64,000 bases of DNA from Watersipora subatra (lineage: Eukaryota > Bryozoa > Gymnolaemata > Cheilostomatida > Watersiporidae). How positions within the stretch are numbered: the first letter of the stretch is position 1; each line of letters begins with the position of its first letter. The DNA lies in the NCBI RefSeq assembly GCF_963576615.1, contig NC_088708.1, forward strand, positions 67,972,672-68,036,671, written 5' to 3'. The position numbers and the translations under genes are program-made. This document shows, one piece after another, positions 1-21,903 of the stretch. A model generated the notes under the pieces. The model saw only the letters and a program-made list of their open reading frames with translations, was not told where the DNA came from and searched no databases.

Positions 1-590
1 ATGCCATAAGAACAGTTAACTATGGAGTGCAAACAATATACTTTACATAAAACAATTGCCCGTCTTCCTATACATCCAGGTTGTCGATGAGACACAAGGG
101 GACACCATTTCCCGGTTACACTGGTAATATTACCAAATGATAACACTATGTCATTAAATTGAAGTAATGTTACTTCCAACATAAAATAACAGTGATTATA
201 CATGTTTATATCTTTTGTTTCCAGTTATTTAGGCTAGTTATCCTTAATACAGATTGCCGATGTAACAGGGACACCAGGTGATGCGGTGTTCCTGTTACAT
301 TGGTACCATCAGCAGAGTGAATTCAACTTCGCAGATGACAAGAAAATGAATTTGCAAAATAAAATAATGCTTCCTTGGAGTACATTATCTTACATTACAG
401 ACCTCAATGCTTTCATGTCACACTTTTTGCAACAAAAGCTGTCGAGGACACCACATAATAATGCTGTTTATATCAATAAGTGTTGGTCGCTGGAAGTCGT
501 ACTTTGTGCCTATTGAGGTTTGGATTGGTGCTATCCAAGCGAACACTGATCCATTATGACACTGTTTTTACTTTGTGATAATTTAAACGT
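1..590. other. No gene recognised; one hairpin
   Basis: No reading frame here looks coding: the longest open stretch is short and low in complexity. The only structure seen is an inverted repeat at about 258-301, with 16-bp arms (ATGTAACAGGGACACC and its complement, one mismatch) around a 9-bp loop. Confidence 0.5.
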
Positions 591-599
591 GAAACATTT

Positions 600-864
600 G
601 ACTTGTTTAATCACACTTTATGGGCGAGTTTTATGGAAAGACCCTTACGCAATCACCATGCATGGTATGCAAAGCCGTTGGGTATGTGCTCCCATATAGC
701 GACTTTTTTTGGCAAGCTATCAACTCATTCTCTGTGGCCTATTGGGTAGGGCGTCGGACTGGTGAACGGAGGGTCTGAGATCAAATCTTCTGAGATATGG
801 ATTCTTCATTCCAAGATTTTAATTGTTATAGCCGGACAGGCAGACATACGGACATACTTTGAGA
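600..864 (-). mobile_element. Non-autonomous Helitron-like element with tRNA-like core, copy 1
   Basis: Positions 640-864 are repeated in reverse complement at 5846-6060, and part recurs at 41800-41941. Read on the minus strand, the element starts TCTCAAAGTATGT near 864, as Helitron 5' ends do. Read on the plus strand, 735-795 looks like a tRNA promoter region: an A-box-like GTGGCCTATTGGGTAGG followed by a B-box-like GGTCTGAGATCAAATC. The lower boundary is uncertain. It may be a Helitron-type element that contains a tRNA-like module, or a SINE family that resembles one. Confidence 0.55.
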
Positions 865-1864
865 AATATAGATATACATGTATATATAATATATAACAGA
901 CTATGATTATATGTTATATATATCTACTGTATAAATAGCAAAAAATCTGCGTGCGCGTGTTAGTCCACCTTACAGAGCGGTCTTTCCTTTTTCGATTCGG
1001 TCGTACAAAGCGAACTAAATTAATACGAGCAGTAAAATTAAATTAGTAGTAAATATTAGTGGTAAATTAATAAAATTTACAACTCACTAAATAAATTAAT
1101 GTTATTGAATCTGCTATTGCACAAAAAACTCATTAAATAAATCAATGAGTAATAAATTACATGCAATTAATATTTACTGCCAACATGTACAGAGAAGGTC
1201 ACGTGAACGTTTGTTTCTTTCCGCCACCGGAAAAAACATTGTTTTCGCGTTGAAAATTACCTACTAAATTTCTACTTCAAAAAGGTAAGTACTTCTCATT
1301 CAATGTTGTATTGTCTATGAACTGCCACACCTCCACTACTAAAAAAAGTTGGATTTGCCACTGTTCGTGATAGTAAGCATGTTCATTTCCTTCCGCAGCT
1401 GAGTTACTAATTTTTTTCCAGCTGTGACTACTGTAACTTACTACCACAGAACTTGCAAGGGTGCTCCGAGCGTTGCGAAAGGCGACGGTGAGAAGAAAGA
1501 GAGCAGGGTATAATACAAAACAGCAAACCATCTCATTCACTTTTAGAAACGCCTTTAGTAGCAGTTCTGGCCTGTTCTAGCCGTAACCGTGTTTGCTCAG
1601 CAGTTTCTGCTTGGCAAAAAGGCTGTCATGTTGGCGTTATGTTTTATTATCGCAAGGTGCTAATGCTGTATCTGCCTTGACATCATACTGTCTGTGCCGT
1701 TATACATGTAAATTTTACTGATAATAAATTTTATCAACACAGCCACATTACTGCTGCACTGTTTGTATATACCATGTCAAAACACAGGCTATAGACGAAG
1801 AACTGGTGAACCATGATAGTGTTTTAAGCATGTAGAAGTCTTCATTATATATATAGTATATAAC

Positions 1865-2046
<182 letters not shown>

Positions 2047-2099
2047 GTACTTTGTTGGCAATAATTTCATTTCACAAATAGAAATGTTTTTCAATTAGA

Positions 2100-2761
2100 C
2101 CATACAACAATGGTAAAACAAAAAAAAAGGGGAAAAAAGCAACAGTTAGCCATTAAAATTGAATAAATAGTCTGACAAATAGTGTTTAAAATGCATTTCT
2201 CTGCTAAGAGAACGGATATTAGGTAGAAGATTGTTAAAGCAGCTGGCAATGATATTTTCAAAATCATTGTTAGTGATTGTATGCAATTTGTTCCTATCAC
2301 GTAAGTTGAAATGAGTTGAGAACCTGTAACTGTCATGTAAAAAAACGAGGACACAAACCATGAAAAATATTGAAACCTTGAATTGAAGTAAAATAAACAT
2401 TTAGCATACGCATAGTAAGAAGACGCAAAGATTTGGAAAGATCATTCGTTGGAATAATATATGCAAGAATATGATGTAGATTTGCAATGAGTCGAAATGC
2501 TTTTTTTTGCAACAAAAATAAATCCTTAGTGACATATCTTGGAGCTAGATTATAATAAATGTGGATACCATAAATAATATGGCAAAGTATAAACAGATAA
2601 TAAAATGCAATAGCAGATTTTGAGTTCATGTATGGCCTGCAAAACTGGAGCGGAGTCAATGACTTCGTGACCTTACTACAAATAGTGTCGACATGATTAC
2701 TCCAAGAGAGTCGATCTGTCAAAACAAAACTTAACACTTTTGTCTCATGTTTTTGTCTCAA
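2100..2761 (-). pseudogene. LINE (non-LTR) reverse transcriptase C-terminal fragment
   Basis: On the minus strand, 2333-2761 encodes the stretch downstream of the RT active site in Jockey/CR1/L2-like LINEs: a DRLSWSNHVDTICSKV-type motif, then a tyrosine-rich ILCHIIYGIHIYY segment and LLQKKAFRLIAN. A frameshift near 2350-2400 moves the C-terminal tail (HFNLRDRNKL, NIRSLSREMHFK) into another frame. The catalytic part is absent, so this is a 5'-truncated dead copy inserted in Helitron 1. I am sure of the LINE class but not of the clade. Confidence 0.75.
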
Positions 2762-3160
2762 TTCAATAAATGCTGGCGATAGCTCAGCAGTTCAATAGCA
2801 AAATATTTTGTAGAATTTCTTAAAAGATACAAAACTTTTCAATACTGCCAGTTTGAAGAACTTCAGTTTGCCTAACAATGTCAATTTCATTATCACTTCT
2901 CTGTACAAAAATAGGACAACTCCAATTTGAGTGGTTTGAGACTGATGCATTGTAGACTAGCTGTAAAACACATTGCAGATTTTCATTGTTCTCCTCAACA
3001 TTATGGACATGTATGGCAGCATATGTGTGTATGCATAGTCTGATCAGCGCAACACTTTCAGTAGACTGCATATTTGGAGTTGTTTTACAGTATGAAAGAC
3101 AACTCTCAATAAACCTCTTGCAGAACACGAATCTGTTTTGTGGATGAGTAATGCAGCTAG

Positions 3161-5114
3161 TCTACTATATAAACGGCAAAAAATCTGTCTGTATATTTGT
3201 GTGTGTGTATGTGTGTGTTAGTCCACATTATAGAGCAGTCTTTCCTTTTTCCGTTTCGGTCGTACGAAGCGAACTGAATTAATATGAGTACCGTACTTTT
3301 CGGACTATTAGCCACTACTTTTTTCTGATGATTTGAGCCATGCGGCTTATGTAAGGGCGCGGCTATTCTTTGGTTTTCTCTTTCACTGCTAGGGCGCATT
3401 AACCGGAATCTCCAGTTAGTGCGCGTCTAGCGGTGAAAAAAAAAACGAAACGATGCCTAACGGTACTGTTCCGTTAGGCACTAGGTTAAAGAGCGATGGT
3501 TAAGTGCGGTTAAATAGCAGAGTTGCTGCCGGTTAAAAAGCACATCCTGAGTTCTGCGGGTTATACAAAGGTGAATTAATATGAGTAGTAAATAAATCAA
3601 CAAAATTAAATAAAATTTACTACTCATTAAATAAATTAATGAGTAGTAAATTAATAGTTACGGCCAACGGAAGGTCACGTGAACGTTTGTTTTTTCCGGC
3701 CACCTTGACAATTGTTTTCGCTTCGAAAATTACCTACTGAATTTCTACTTCAAAAAGGTAAGTACGTCTCATTCAATGTTGTATTGTCTATGAATAGCCA
3801 CATCTCCACTGCTTAAAAATGTTGCATTTGCCACTGTTGGTGATCGTAAACATGTTCATTTTCTTCTGCGGCTGAGTTACTTTTAATTTTTTCCAGCTAC
3901 GAGTACTACAGCTACTACAGAACTTGCACGGGTATTGCTACTGCGTTTTACCTTCTAAATTTCCTCCTCAAAAAGGTAAGTACTTCTCATTCAATGTTGT
4001 ATTGTCTATGAATTGCCACATCTCCACTACTTAAAAACGTTGCATTTGCCACTGTTCGTGATAGTGAACGTGTTCATTTCCTTCCGCAGTAGAGTTACTT
4101 ATATTTTTTTCCAGCTACAAGTACTACAGCTACTACAGAACTTGCACAGGTACTCCGAGCGTTGTGATAGGCAACGGTGAGAAGAAAGAGAGAAGCTGGT
4201 ATTGACTTACTGTCACCCTGCTTTAGCCATGGCCAGCTGTACATTGCCTGCTCAAAAGTAGGCACAAGCCGAAAACTGTTTGTTCATACACCCGACAGAA
4301 AAACAAAAAATGTTGTCTATCCGCAAGTGTTGCATTTAATCAACATTGTGTTATTGTTATGTCATGCTTGCATTGAATTAACATTATGTTATTGTTATGT
4401 CATGCTATGTTCTTCATGTTCTGCTATACCTACATATTATCTACACGCAGCACTTTCTACAATATTTTTCAGCCTATACGGTATATATTTTTATACATTC
4501 GTTTACCTCATTTTATCTCATATAAAGGCAATCATGTTGGCGTTGTTTTATTATTGTAAGATGCTAATGCTGTGTCTACCTTCACATCATACTGTCTGTG
4601 CTGTTATACATATAAATTTTATCAACACAACCACATTAATGCAGCGCTGTTTGTATATACCCTGCCAAAACACGGGCTATGGACATAGAACTGGTGAGCC
4701 ATGATTCGTGTTTTAAGCATGTTGAAGTCTCCATTCAATAAATGCTGATGATAGCAAAATATTTTGTAGCATTTCTTAAAAGATGCAAAATCTTTCAATA
4801 CTGCCAGTTTGAAAAACTTCAGTTTGACTAGCAATGTCAATTTCATTATCAGTTCTCTGTACAAAAATAAGACAACTCCAATTTGAGTGGTTTGAGACTA
4901 ATGCATTGTGGACTAGCTGTAAAACACATTTCAGATTTCCATTGTTCTCCCCAACATTATGGAATTGTATGACTGCATATGTGTATGCATACTCTGATTG
5001 GGCAACAATTTCAGTAGACTGCATATTTGGAGTTGTTTTACAGTATGAAAGACAACTCTCAATAAACCTCTTGCTGTACGTGAATCTGTCCTTGTGGATG
5101 GGTAATGCAGCTAG
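3161..5114 (+). mobile_element. Helitron 2 (head-to-tail with Helitron 1)
   Basis: It begins TCTACTATATAAACGGC immediately after the CTAG end of Helitron 1 and itself ends GGTAATGCAGCTAG at 5114. It carries the last part of a Helitron helicase gene (4190-4340). A segment of about 200 bp (AAAAAGGTAAGTAC...) is duplicated internally at about 3745-3935 and 3965-4170. Both Helitrons are the same family and lie in the same orientation. There is no obvious strong hairpin just before the CTAG, so the exact Helitron subgroup is open. Confidence 0.75.
4180..4344 (+). pseudogene. Helitron Rep-helicase C-terminal remnant
   Basis: The frame through 4192-4338 reads EAGIDLLSPCFSHGQLYIAC, then SKVGTSRKLFV and TKNVVYPQVL. 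This is the end of the PIF1-type helicase domain of eukaryotic Helitrons, where CFSHGQLYVACSRV and KTKNVVY are typical. Only this last piece remains; the Rep nuclease and the rest of the helicase are missing. It lies in sense orientation inside the element ending at 5114, which supports the Helitron call for both copies. Confidence 0.85.
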
Positions 5115-5204
5115 CGGTTCGGGTTTGGGGCCATGGCGTCACACGGGGATGCACGTGAGATCTTTTTCACCCCAAATGCGGCGGGAGTCTCCAGACGCGG
5201 CACT

Positions 5205-5440
5205 CTGGATGAACGAGTTGGCGAGGCGATTGATTGCGAAGCGATCGAGTGCTAGGCAATTGATTGAGAGGCGATTGATTGAGAGGCGAGTGATTGCAAA
5301 GCAATAGAGTGCCAGGCGAGTGTGAGGCAATTGATTGCAAGGCGAATGATTGCGAGGCGAGTGCAAGGCGAGTGATTGCAAAGCGATAGAGTGCCAGGCG
5401 AGTGTGAGGCGATTGATTGCGAGGCGAGTACAAGCGCGCG
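5205..5440. repeat. Imperfect ~15-bp minisatellite (GAGGCGATTGATTGC)
   Basis: An imperfect tandem array of units such as GAGGCGATTGATTGC and GAGGCGAGTGATTGC runs from about 5205 to 5440. It is much more GC-rich than its surroundings. The overlapping open frames on both strands here are products of the repeat, not genes. Confidence 0.85.
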
Positions 5441-5585
5441 ATTGTCAACTGCTTGGCGGGTAAAGACTGGTCGGCCGAGTCGGAGACTCTGCAGCAAAAG
5501 CGCGCAATTGTCAACTGCAAATATAGATGGGTATGAACGGATGCATGAATCTAGATGTATGAATCTAGAATATTTACTAGATTTT

Positions 5586-5794
5586 ACAGGCATCTAGCTG
5601 TAAAACACATTGCAGATTTCCATTGTTCTCCCCAACATTATTGACATGTATGACTGCATATGTGTATGCATACTCTGATCAGGGCAACAATTTCAGTAGA
5701 CTGCATACTTTGAGTTGTTTTACAGTATAAAAGACAACTATCAATAAACTGCTTGCTGTACGTAAATCTGTTCACCTAGACAGGTAATACAGCT
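5586..5794 (+). mobile_element. Isolated 3' end of the same Helitron family
   Basis: This segment matches the last 200 bp of Helitrons 1 and 2 (AGCTGTAAAACACATTGCAG ... GGTAATACAGCTA). The terminal motif has decayed from CTAG to CTAT. No 5' end belongs to it. Confidence 0.7.
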
Positions 5795-5845
5795 ATAATA
5801 TATATATCTGTTATATATATAACAGATATATATATTATATTTATT

Positions 5846-6206
5846 TCTCAAAGTATGTTCGTATGTATGCATTCTGGTTAGAGCTATTAAAATCTTGAAA
5901 TAAAGAATCCGTACCGAAGAAGATTTGATCTCAGACCCTACCATTCACCAAACCGACATCCTACCCAAGTGGCCACAGATAATGAATTATTAGCTTGCCG
6001 ATATAAGTTGCCATATGAGAGCACATACCCAACGGCTTTGCATACCCCGCAGGGTGATTGCATAAGTGATTGTCATTAGTTAGCTTACTAAAATTTTCCA
6101 TTGGTAATCTGCCAGGCTAATGGCAAGTGGCAGGCAACTTTCATTACTTCTCATTGTTTATAAACTGATTTTTAATACTCGGGCAACATTCCAGTAGCAC
6201 AGCTAG
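5846..6206 (+). mobile_element. Non-autonomous Helitron-like element with tRNA-like core, copy 2
   Basis: This is the best-preserved copy. It starts TCTCAAAGTATGTTCG and ends TACTCGGGCAACATTCC...CAGCTAG followed by T, as expected for Helitrons inserting between A and T. Just inside the 3' end, the CCCGTGCAACGCCGGG-like hairpin common in animal Helitrons has decayed to TCGGGCAACATTCC. The middle is the reverse complement of copy 1, with the tRNA-like block in antisense. Confidence 0.65.
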
Positions 6207-6425
6207 TATATATATATATACCTCATACATAGTTTGAGATATATATATATTTCATAAACTATATACGAGGTATATATATCTTATAAACTATATACACACA
6301 TACCATATCCTATATGTATATAGCATATTTTTTAGTTCAAATATATGCGTATGTATATATATATATATAAATATCATATATACACATACTTGTGTATGTA
6401 TATATATATATATATATATATATGG
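6207..6425. repeat. AT-rich palindromic simple sequence
   Basis: TATATA runs are interleaved with ATACCTCATACATAG/CTATATACGAGGTAT-type inverted repeats. There is no coding signal. Confidence 0.8.
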
Positions 6426-6900
6426 TGATATGCACAAAGTTGGAATAGTAGCCATCATTATTGAGTCCATTAGCTTCCAGCATTCTAGAATATTCTTCAA
6501 ACTCTCAGCAGTATCAGTTGGGCATTATGAAAATACAGTGAAACGCAATGATGCAATGATTCAATTGATCGTTTCACCCTTCGACTTGTGTGTCAGGGCA
6601 AACAAGGAAAAGAACAAAACTGGTCTAATAACTAAGTACACGTCATACATATGTAGCTGTTATCAGGAAAACCCTTTCCCTTCAACTGCAGCAGTACATT
6701 CTGGTACAATCATGCAATAACAGCGCAAACAATGTCACCGCTCGCTGATGCAATCAATCGGTGATTAATGATTATCTGTTCTAGAAAATTCACTGATTGG
6801 CGCCGCCTTAGTATTTAAGTTGTAATCACATTTTGGATATCAACAGACTTAAGCGTAGTTGCATTGTACTAGCATAGTCAGGAGCTTGAAAACAAGCCAC
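6426..6900 (+). promoter_or_regulatory. Upstream region of the first C7orf25-like gene
   Basis: An inverted CCAAT box overlapping a GC block (TGATTGGCGCCGCC, about 6794-6807) is followed by TATTTAAG at about 6813. These lie about 100 bp before the start codon at 6916 and could be core promoter elements. There is no direct evidence for the transcription start. An open frame at 6430-6720 shows no recognisable domain and I do not call it. Confidence 0.35.
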
Positions 6901-6915
6901 TCATTGTACTGGAGC

Positions 6916-8900
6916 ATGGAGCAGATTGACAACGCAAAGCGGGTGCTTGCGAATCTACAGCAGCTCATACAGAACACGATAGACGACGTGCGACTACTGA
7001 AAGCCTACATCAAGATTGAAAAGAAGCTCAGATGTGAGATAGATTTCTTAGAGAAGAGGACAACACGAGCTAACCGGTCCTCAAGCAACCTACCATACTT
7101 GTATGGTGTGTTGGACACCGTGCAACAGTCTCACGGCATACAACAAGTAATTGCTGACTGGACCAAGTACAAACTGCGAATAGATGTCATGTGTGATGGT
7201 GGCCGAACATGGAAGAAAGTAGTAGCTCGAAATCCACAGTCTCTTCACCTTGTGTGGGCAGGAGATGGTCAGTATGGCCGCAAAAACACTGTTGACATTG
7301 TGAGCAGATATTTGGAGGCAGCTAAAACAGAGTCGGACTTCTCTCCACCAAACGTGGTGTGCGTGTTTACAAAAGGCGTAACACATGAAATGGCTGAGTA
7401 TATTGAAACACTAGGGGCTAAAGTTGAAGGAGAAAGAGTGGCGGTCTCAAGCGATATTCTACGCCGTCTTCAAGGAGCTGAAGTTCAACTTGAAGATTCT
7501 TCAGAATACTCTGATAGCGAGGAAGAATACTCCGGTGACGAGGTCTCAGAAGACAATGTGAAAGGACAGTGTTCCTCTAGCAGCCCTCCTTCCGAGGAGG
7601 TTGCAAGGATTATAGCTCTTCCAACAGACAAAAAAGTCTTTTTAGACGTGACGACTCTCGTCATCTATGTCTCAGATGTTTGCAATGGTGGAGAATCATT
7701 CGACTTCAAGGACTCCATGATGGCTGAGCAAGCCGAACAAGAGAGAGCAATTCCGGTAAAGCCATTTATAGAGGAACATTTTAATGACCGCCTCCTTGTA
7801 ACATGTCAAGCCGCACTGGACAACTACAAAAGCTTCATGCAGCTCTTGGGTGGTAAGAAGGAACAAGTGAGGGCAGAAGAGCTCTTGAAGAGAGTGACTG
7901 TTGTACCCAATGACATGTCAGAGAAGTTTAGTAAGCTGAAAGAACATGGCAAGGTATGCTAGGCAATACACAAATGTTTGATAGAAATCTTAATACAAAA
8001 TGGTGAAACAACTCTTAACTATGTATTACAAATCCCTCAACAGTGTGGTCTATCAGGACGCTCCAACTTTTAGGCTTGACATGAATGACTAACGCCTATA
8101 TAATGTGCAAGCACATTTCAATCAGGACTGTTGAAAGGCTTGATAGTGTTTGGAATGATTAAAAATCAATAAGTTAGCGCCTGCTTTGAAAAATTGGCTC
8201 CGATTAGCCTTCCATGGTATGCCTTTGGCTATACTGAACAGCATCCCTGCAGAGTGTGCACACCTAAAGCTACATAAGCAATAGCTCAAATAAGCTTATA
8301 TCAAACAACAAAATGGTTGGTGGAATGTAGTTTTCTATCTCGTGACCGACTAAAGATTAAAAATTTTACCTATTCGGTGCAGTATTTAAACTTGTTTCAT
8401 AAAACATAATAAACAAACAACAAACAAACAAGTTTTAACAAACTTGTTTGTTAAAACATTTAAAAATTCAAAAAAGTTGTTAGCTAATCAATCAGCAAAT
8501 TGCGACGAGTACGAATAGTTTGTAATATGAAACGACTGTAGCCAATGGTCTATGAAAACATGGGAAAGCAGGCCATTTGTTAGTATGAAAAAGCACAAAG
8601 ATATTCTTGCTTGAAACAAAATCATGGCTTTATCAAGCATGTTGGCTCTTGTTACACCATTATCCTTAATTATCATGTTGTTTGTAAACAATATGTATTT
8701 TACAGATAAAAGAAAGATCGAAACAAATATTTGGTACAGCGGACAAGCTGCGATGCAATATCCTAACATCAAATGAGTCATTCCTAAGAGCTGCGGCAGC
8801 ACAAGGTGTAACAGTGTCAGCAATCGTCCATCAATCTAGAGCCCTCAGTGAGCTCAAACGACTGGAAGAATCCGGAACAATCAACAAAGATCAAGAGTAA
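6916..8900 (+). CDS. C7orf25: UPF0415/C7orf25 homologue, copy A (DUF5614-DUF1308), 410 aa
   Basis: Two exons: 6916-7953 and 8706-8900, joined in phase 0 through a GCAAG|gtatgc donor and a tttacag|ATA acceptor. The ATG at 6916 is chosen because the open frame upstream has only a TTG. The protein is 410 aa; human C7orf25 is 421. The N-terminal half carries GGRTWKK (95-101), ARNPQSLH and a GQYG motif as in the DUF5614 domain. A serine/acid-rich linker lies at about 198-225. The C-terminal DUF1308 domain starts near residue 241 with FLDVTTLVIYVSDVCNGG and ends with the IFGTADKL...LTSNESF block and IVHQSRAL. The molecular function of this family is not established; the C-terminal half looks like a PIN-type nuclease fold (Asp244, Asp359, Asn369), which is my inference. 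It is convergent with TFB1M, 1.0 kb away. Confidence 0.94.
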
Positions 8901-9942
8901 TAATCGGCTGAGTTGGCATTCTACAGAGGAATAAGCCTCTCAAGAAGAAATGCTTGCCTTGCTTATCAGTGTAAGCCGAATGTTTACAGAGCTTACTAAA
9001 AATTAATACTCTGAAGTCGTTCTTAAAAATATCTTAACACTGTTGGTATACTTATGTGTGTTCGGTGATATAGCATGTATTCGTTTGCATGTTATTTAAG
9101 CATACAATCATTCTTTACACTACATGTACATATGAATGAAATAGCATATTCAATATCGCATATTGTGAACATTCAATATTAGACAATCATTATGTACATG
9201 TAATACAACAAGATTACATTTGAAGAGAAACAATGAAAATCACAATGCTTTTATAAAAGAAGAGAGGTTAATTGAGTGTGACCTTGACTAAACCATCTAT
9301 AAATATATACTATTTAAATATGAAATAGACGTGTAGGTTTATCAGCAAATATTATGGAAATGCTCTAGTCCCTCCCGGTGTCATACAAGTTTTACAGCAC
9401 ACTTCAATGTGTCCGTAAGTTAGCACAAAACAGAAGGCAGGTAATACTAAAAGGAAAAAGGATATAAGATTGTATTTTTAAAATGTTAAGAATTGTCTGT
9501 CTACAACGAAATGTATAAAAAAGAAGTGAATTTAAAAACACTCGATTGAAAGCCTAGAGTAGCAACGGATGTGCGCATATCAAGTCCAAAAGACATGCAT
9601 GCTTTACTGCAATCATTCTTAGGTCACCCAGAATGAATGTTACTCTGCTCATGTAGAAAGTACCTTCAGATATATACAAATACCTGCAACACGGCGTTAA
9701 TGTGTGTCACCCGCTACTCTTACAGTGACACTTAGACTGTCACCCATACTGACAATAGTGACAGTTTTTGTACATCACACAGCAGCCAATCAACTCCAGT
9801 CCTGCGAGTGACAGTCTGACAATTCACTTGCTTCGCGAATAAGGTGCATGCCAATGACAGTCAACAGCGCTTTATTTCATCACCAACCACCTGTGACAGA
9901 TTGCCATGCCTCTCAAAATAACCTGCCTACGGCTATAAAATG
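8901..9942. other. Convergent intergenic region
   Basis: This stretch separates the 3' ends of copy A and TFB1M. No coding signal is seen. Around 9700-9860 there are several repeats of GTGACA/TGTCAC (TCACCCGCTACTC, AGTGACAGTCTGACA), forming weak inverted repeats. No clear AATAAA was found for copy A. Confidence 0.5.
9871..9876 (-). terminator. Poly(A) signal of TFB1M
   Basis: The minus strand reads AATAAA about 67 bases beyond the TFB1M stop codon, the expected position for a polyadenylation signal. The transcript end itself is not shown. Confidence 0.6.
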
Positions 9943-19340
<9,398 letters not shown>

Positions 19341-20721
19341 TGCATTTATATCTGTATACTGAACAGAGAGAACAGACAGCACGCCTACAGTAGCTAATTC
19401 AGCGAATGACAACTAAACTAGTGATGAAATGGCTTGTGATTAGAGAACATTTTGGAAGTTCATACCAGTTTTCAGAAGGGACAGATGTATCACAGTAAAA
19501 CAGGAAGCTAATGGATACAACCACTCTACAAACTTAGTGATGCTCGTAAAAGGGGCCATTAGATGGGAAAGAAACCTTCATGAGTTGCTTGAGTGAATGG
19601 TACTTTAGTCTATAATTCCATAAAGTAACTATCTGTACCAGGCTGGCTAATGGTTAACTTAGTAATGATGAAAAACGGCGTTTTTAACTTTTAATTACTA
19701 CATGTAGTTGTTAAAGTTATCAAAGTTATATTTTTTCATTACATTAGCAATTCTTGCTAAATGAAATTGGTTTTTTGCTTATAACACTGAAAATATGCTT
19801 TCCTACCACCGTAAGATTATGTTCCGCGCTTTTTGTATGTAGCCATTGCGCTAAGCAATCATTGCTAGTAATTACAAGATAAATCTTGTTACATAGTAAG
19901 AACCCTTATAAAACCTAGTCGAGTTTTGTGATTGAATACTGCAAACCAAATACAGCGTATTTGTTACGCAGACCTTTGATTAATAAGCTTAGATATAATC
20001 ATTTATTCATTAAAAAACTAGCTTTTTGCTTAGGAATATTGAAGGGAGCGATAGCACAATCATTTACTATAGGAATGATAAAGGATAAGCACAATAATTT
20101 TGGAATATGCCTGTCAGGTGTGATCGCCATATAATAAGTCCTTAATAGATATGCTAGAAGCTATCCAGAGGCGTGCCATTAGATGGATTTTTAGACGGGT
20201 AATCAGAAAGTGCCATTAGCTGTGTGAAAGAGCATGCTATAGATACAATTGAGGCTTGTCGACAAAAGTTAAATAAAAAATTTATTGAAAAGGTTTAATC
20301 TGGTCAATACGACATGGACATAAATAAATGTATCTTTTAATAAATCATTCTACTCGAAAAGGTACTGTCGCTTTTCATTTTTGCTTGGCCCAATTCAACT
20401 TCTCATTTTATAACAGAATCAGAGTTTTATTAGATAGACTGGCACAAGCGTCATAGTAAATTGTGAATAAGTCCTTGTTTCATTTTAGTGAGAAAAAGGA
20501 GGCAAAAAACTAAATTTTCTATTTGATATGTTCATTTTTATTTTAGTAAATATCCATGTAATGCTCACAGGCATAATGGGTCTTCCTGTATATATATACA
20601 TTCAGATGACGATATTATTCTACTAAAATGGTGAGGTCACTCATGTTGAGCCAGGTCGTTTGTATTACAGGAATGCACTTTGCTGACTTGAGCAGAAAAT
20701 AGCAGCTAAGTTTCAAACCTC
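19341..20721. other. Upstream region of TFB1M; no gene recognised
   Basis: No convincing coding exon. An open frame at 19928-20134 begins at a non-ATG codon and has no recognisable motif. Promoter elements for TFB1M could not be picked out with confidence. Confidence 0.4.
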
Positions 20722-20946
20722 TGTGACATTATCAATGTATTCCATCATCGTGTTTACTAATGCTGTTTATGCCATGTTTATATTACACTATTGTTCATGC
20801 TGTTTTACTGCTCACATTCAACACCTTTTTGTTTGTGTTATTTAGGTTTGCTATTACCTGATCGTGTAATGGGCTTCCGTTAGACATACTAATTTAATAA
20901 TGCAAACCCTGCAATAACCTGTCTCTCGATTTTCATACTAACAACA
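20722..20946 (+). repeat. 5' LTR
   Basis: Starts TGTGACATTATCAATG and ends CTAACAACA. It differs from the right LTR by many substitutions and small indels, so the insertion is old. Confidence 0.85.
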
Positions 20947-21003
20947 TTACCTCAACAAATACCTCATGCTACATAGTGCCAGGCTGTAAAGAACCCATTT
21001 CAT

Positions 21004-21903
21004 TTCCTGAGTATAGAGAGTTTGAGACGACCAAAAGAGCTATCATTTGAGGGAAATATTACAGAGAACTGGCAAGTATTTGAACTCGAATATGACATTT
21101 ACATAGCTGCCAGGTTCGATGAGAGATCTCCTAAGGTGAAAGCATCTCTATTGCTCAATCTAGCTGGTTCCAAAGCAATAGAGAAGGCAAGATCTTTCAC
21201 ATACCTTCTGGAGAGAGAGAACCTACTGATCCTGGGGATGCCCATCTGCCAGCTGAGACGAAGGATGACCCAGAAGTACTAAAAAGAACATTCAAGAACT
21301 CTGTAATCCCATTACAAATGTTATCCTTGAGAGATATCGATTCAACACACGGTTCTAATTAGAAGACAAGTCATTTTCACAAATTCTACACAGATCTCAG
21401 AAATTTCATCAGTCAGCGTGTGTATGGTGACCTCAGTGATGAATGGCTATGGGACAGAATAGTGGCAGGCATCTACAACACAGTCAGGAAACAGCTCCTT
21501 AAGACATCTGATCTCACTCTTGTCAGAGCAGTGCAAATCTGCCAGATAAACGAGGCTACCGAGAAAAATGTCTGTGTTCAAAGCTGAAGCTACTGAGAGC
21601 GCCACTATCGATGCCGTGAGGCCCAAGCCGAGATTCAAACAACTGCAACAACAGAATAATAAGTGTGGTAACTGTGGTTTGCAAGAACACAGAGGAACTA
21701 TCTGCCCAGCCAAAGGTAAACACTGTGTTAAGTTTAAAAATATGAATCACCATATCAGAGTATGCCAATCCAGTGTCAATGCTGTTAATGAGCTTGTAGA
21801 CGATGTAGCTGATGAAGCATCTGACAGTCTGATGATTGAAACCATAGATTGTAACTGTTCTGACATACCCTCGAGTGCTGTCACAAAGCTTGATATCCTT
21901 TAA
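21004..21903 (+). pseudogene. Gag remnant with zinc knuckles
   Basis: The first part (21022-21230) reads like a gypsy capsid (LSFEGNITENWQVFELEYD). A frameshift follows; 21350-21560 continues with WLWDRIVAGI and LLKTSDLTL in another frame, and 21568-21903 holds the nucleocapsid. The first knuckle CGNCGLQEHRGTIC fits CX2CX4HX4C; the second has lost its second cysteine (CVKFKNMNHHIRVC). Broken by frameshifts and stops. Confidence 0.8.

Noticed and set aside
2820-5024. Paired minus-strand open frames at 2820-3128 and 4776-5024 with similar proteins
   Set aside because: They lie in the shared 3' ends of the two Helitrons, antisense to the element; the similarity is due to the repeat and no domain is recognised.
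6859-6915. Upstream extension of C7orf25 copy A to 367 codons in exon 1
   Set aside because: The extension starts at TTG; the ATG at 6916 fits the family's length and N-terminus.
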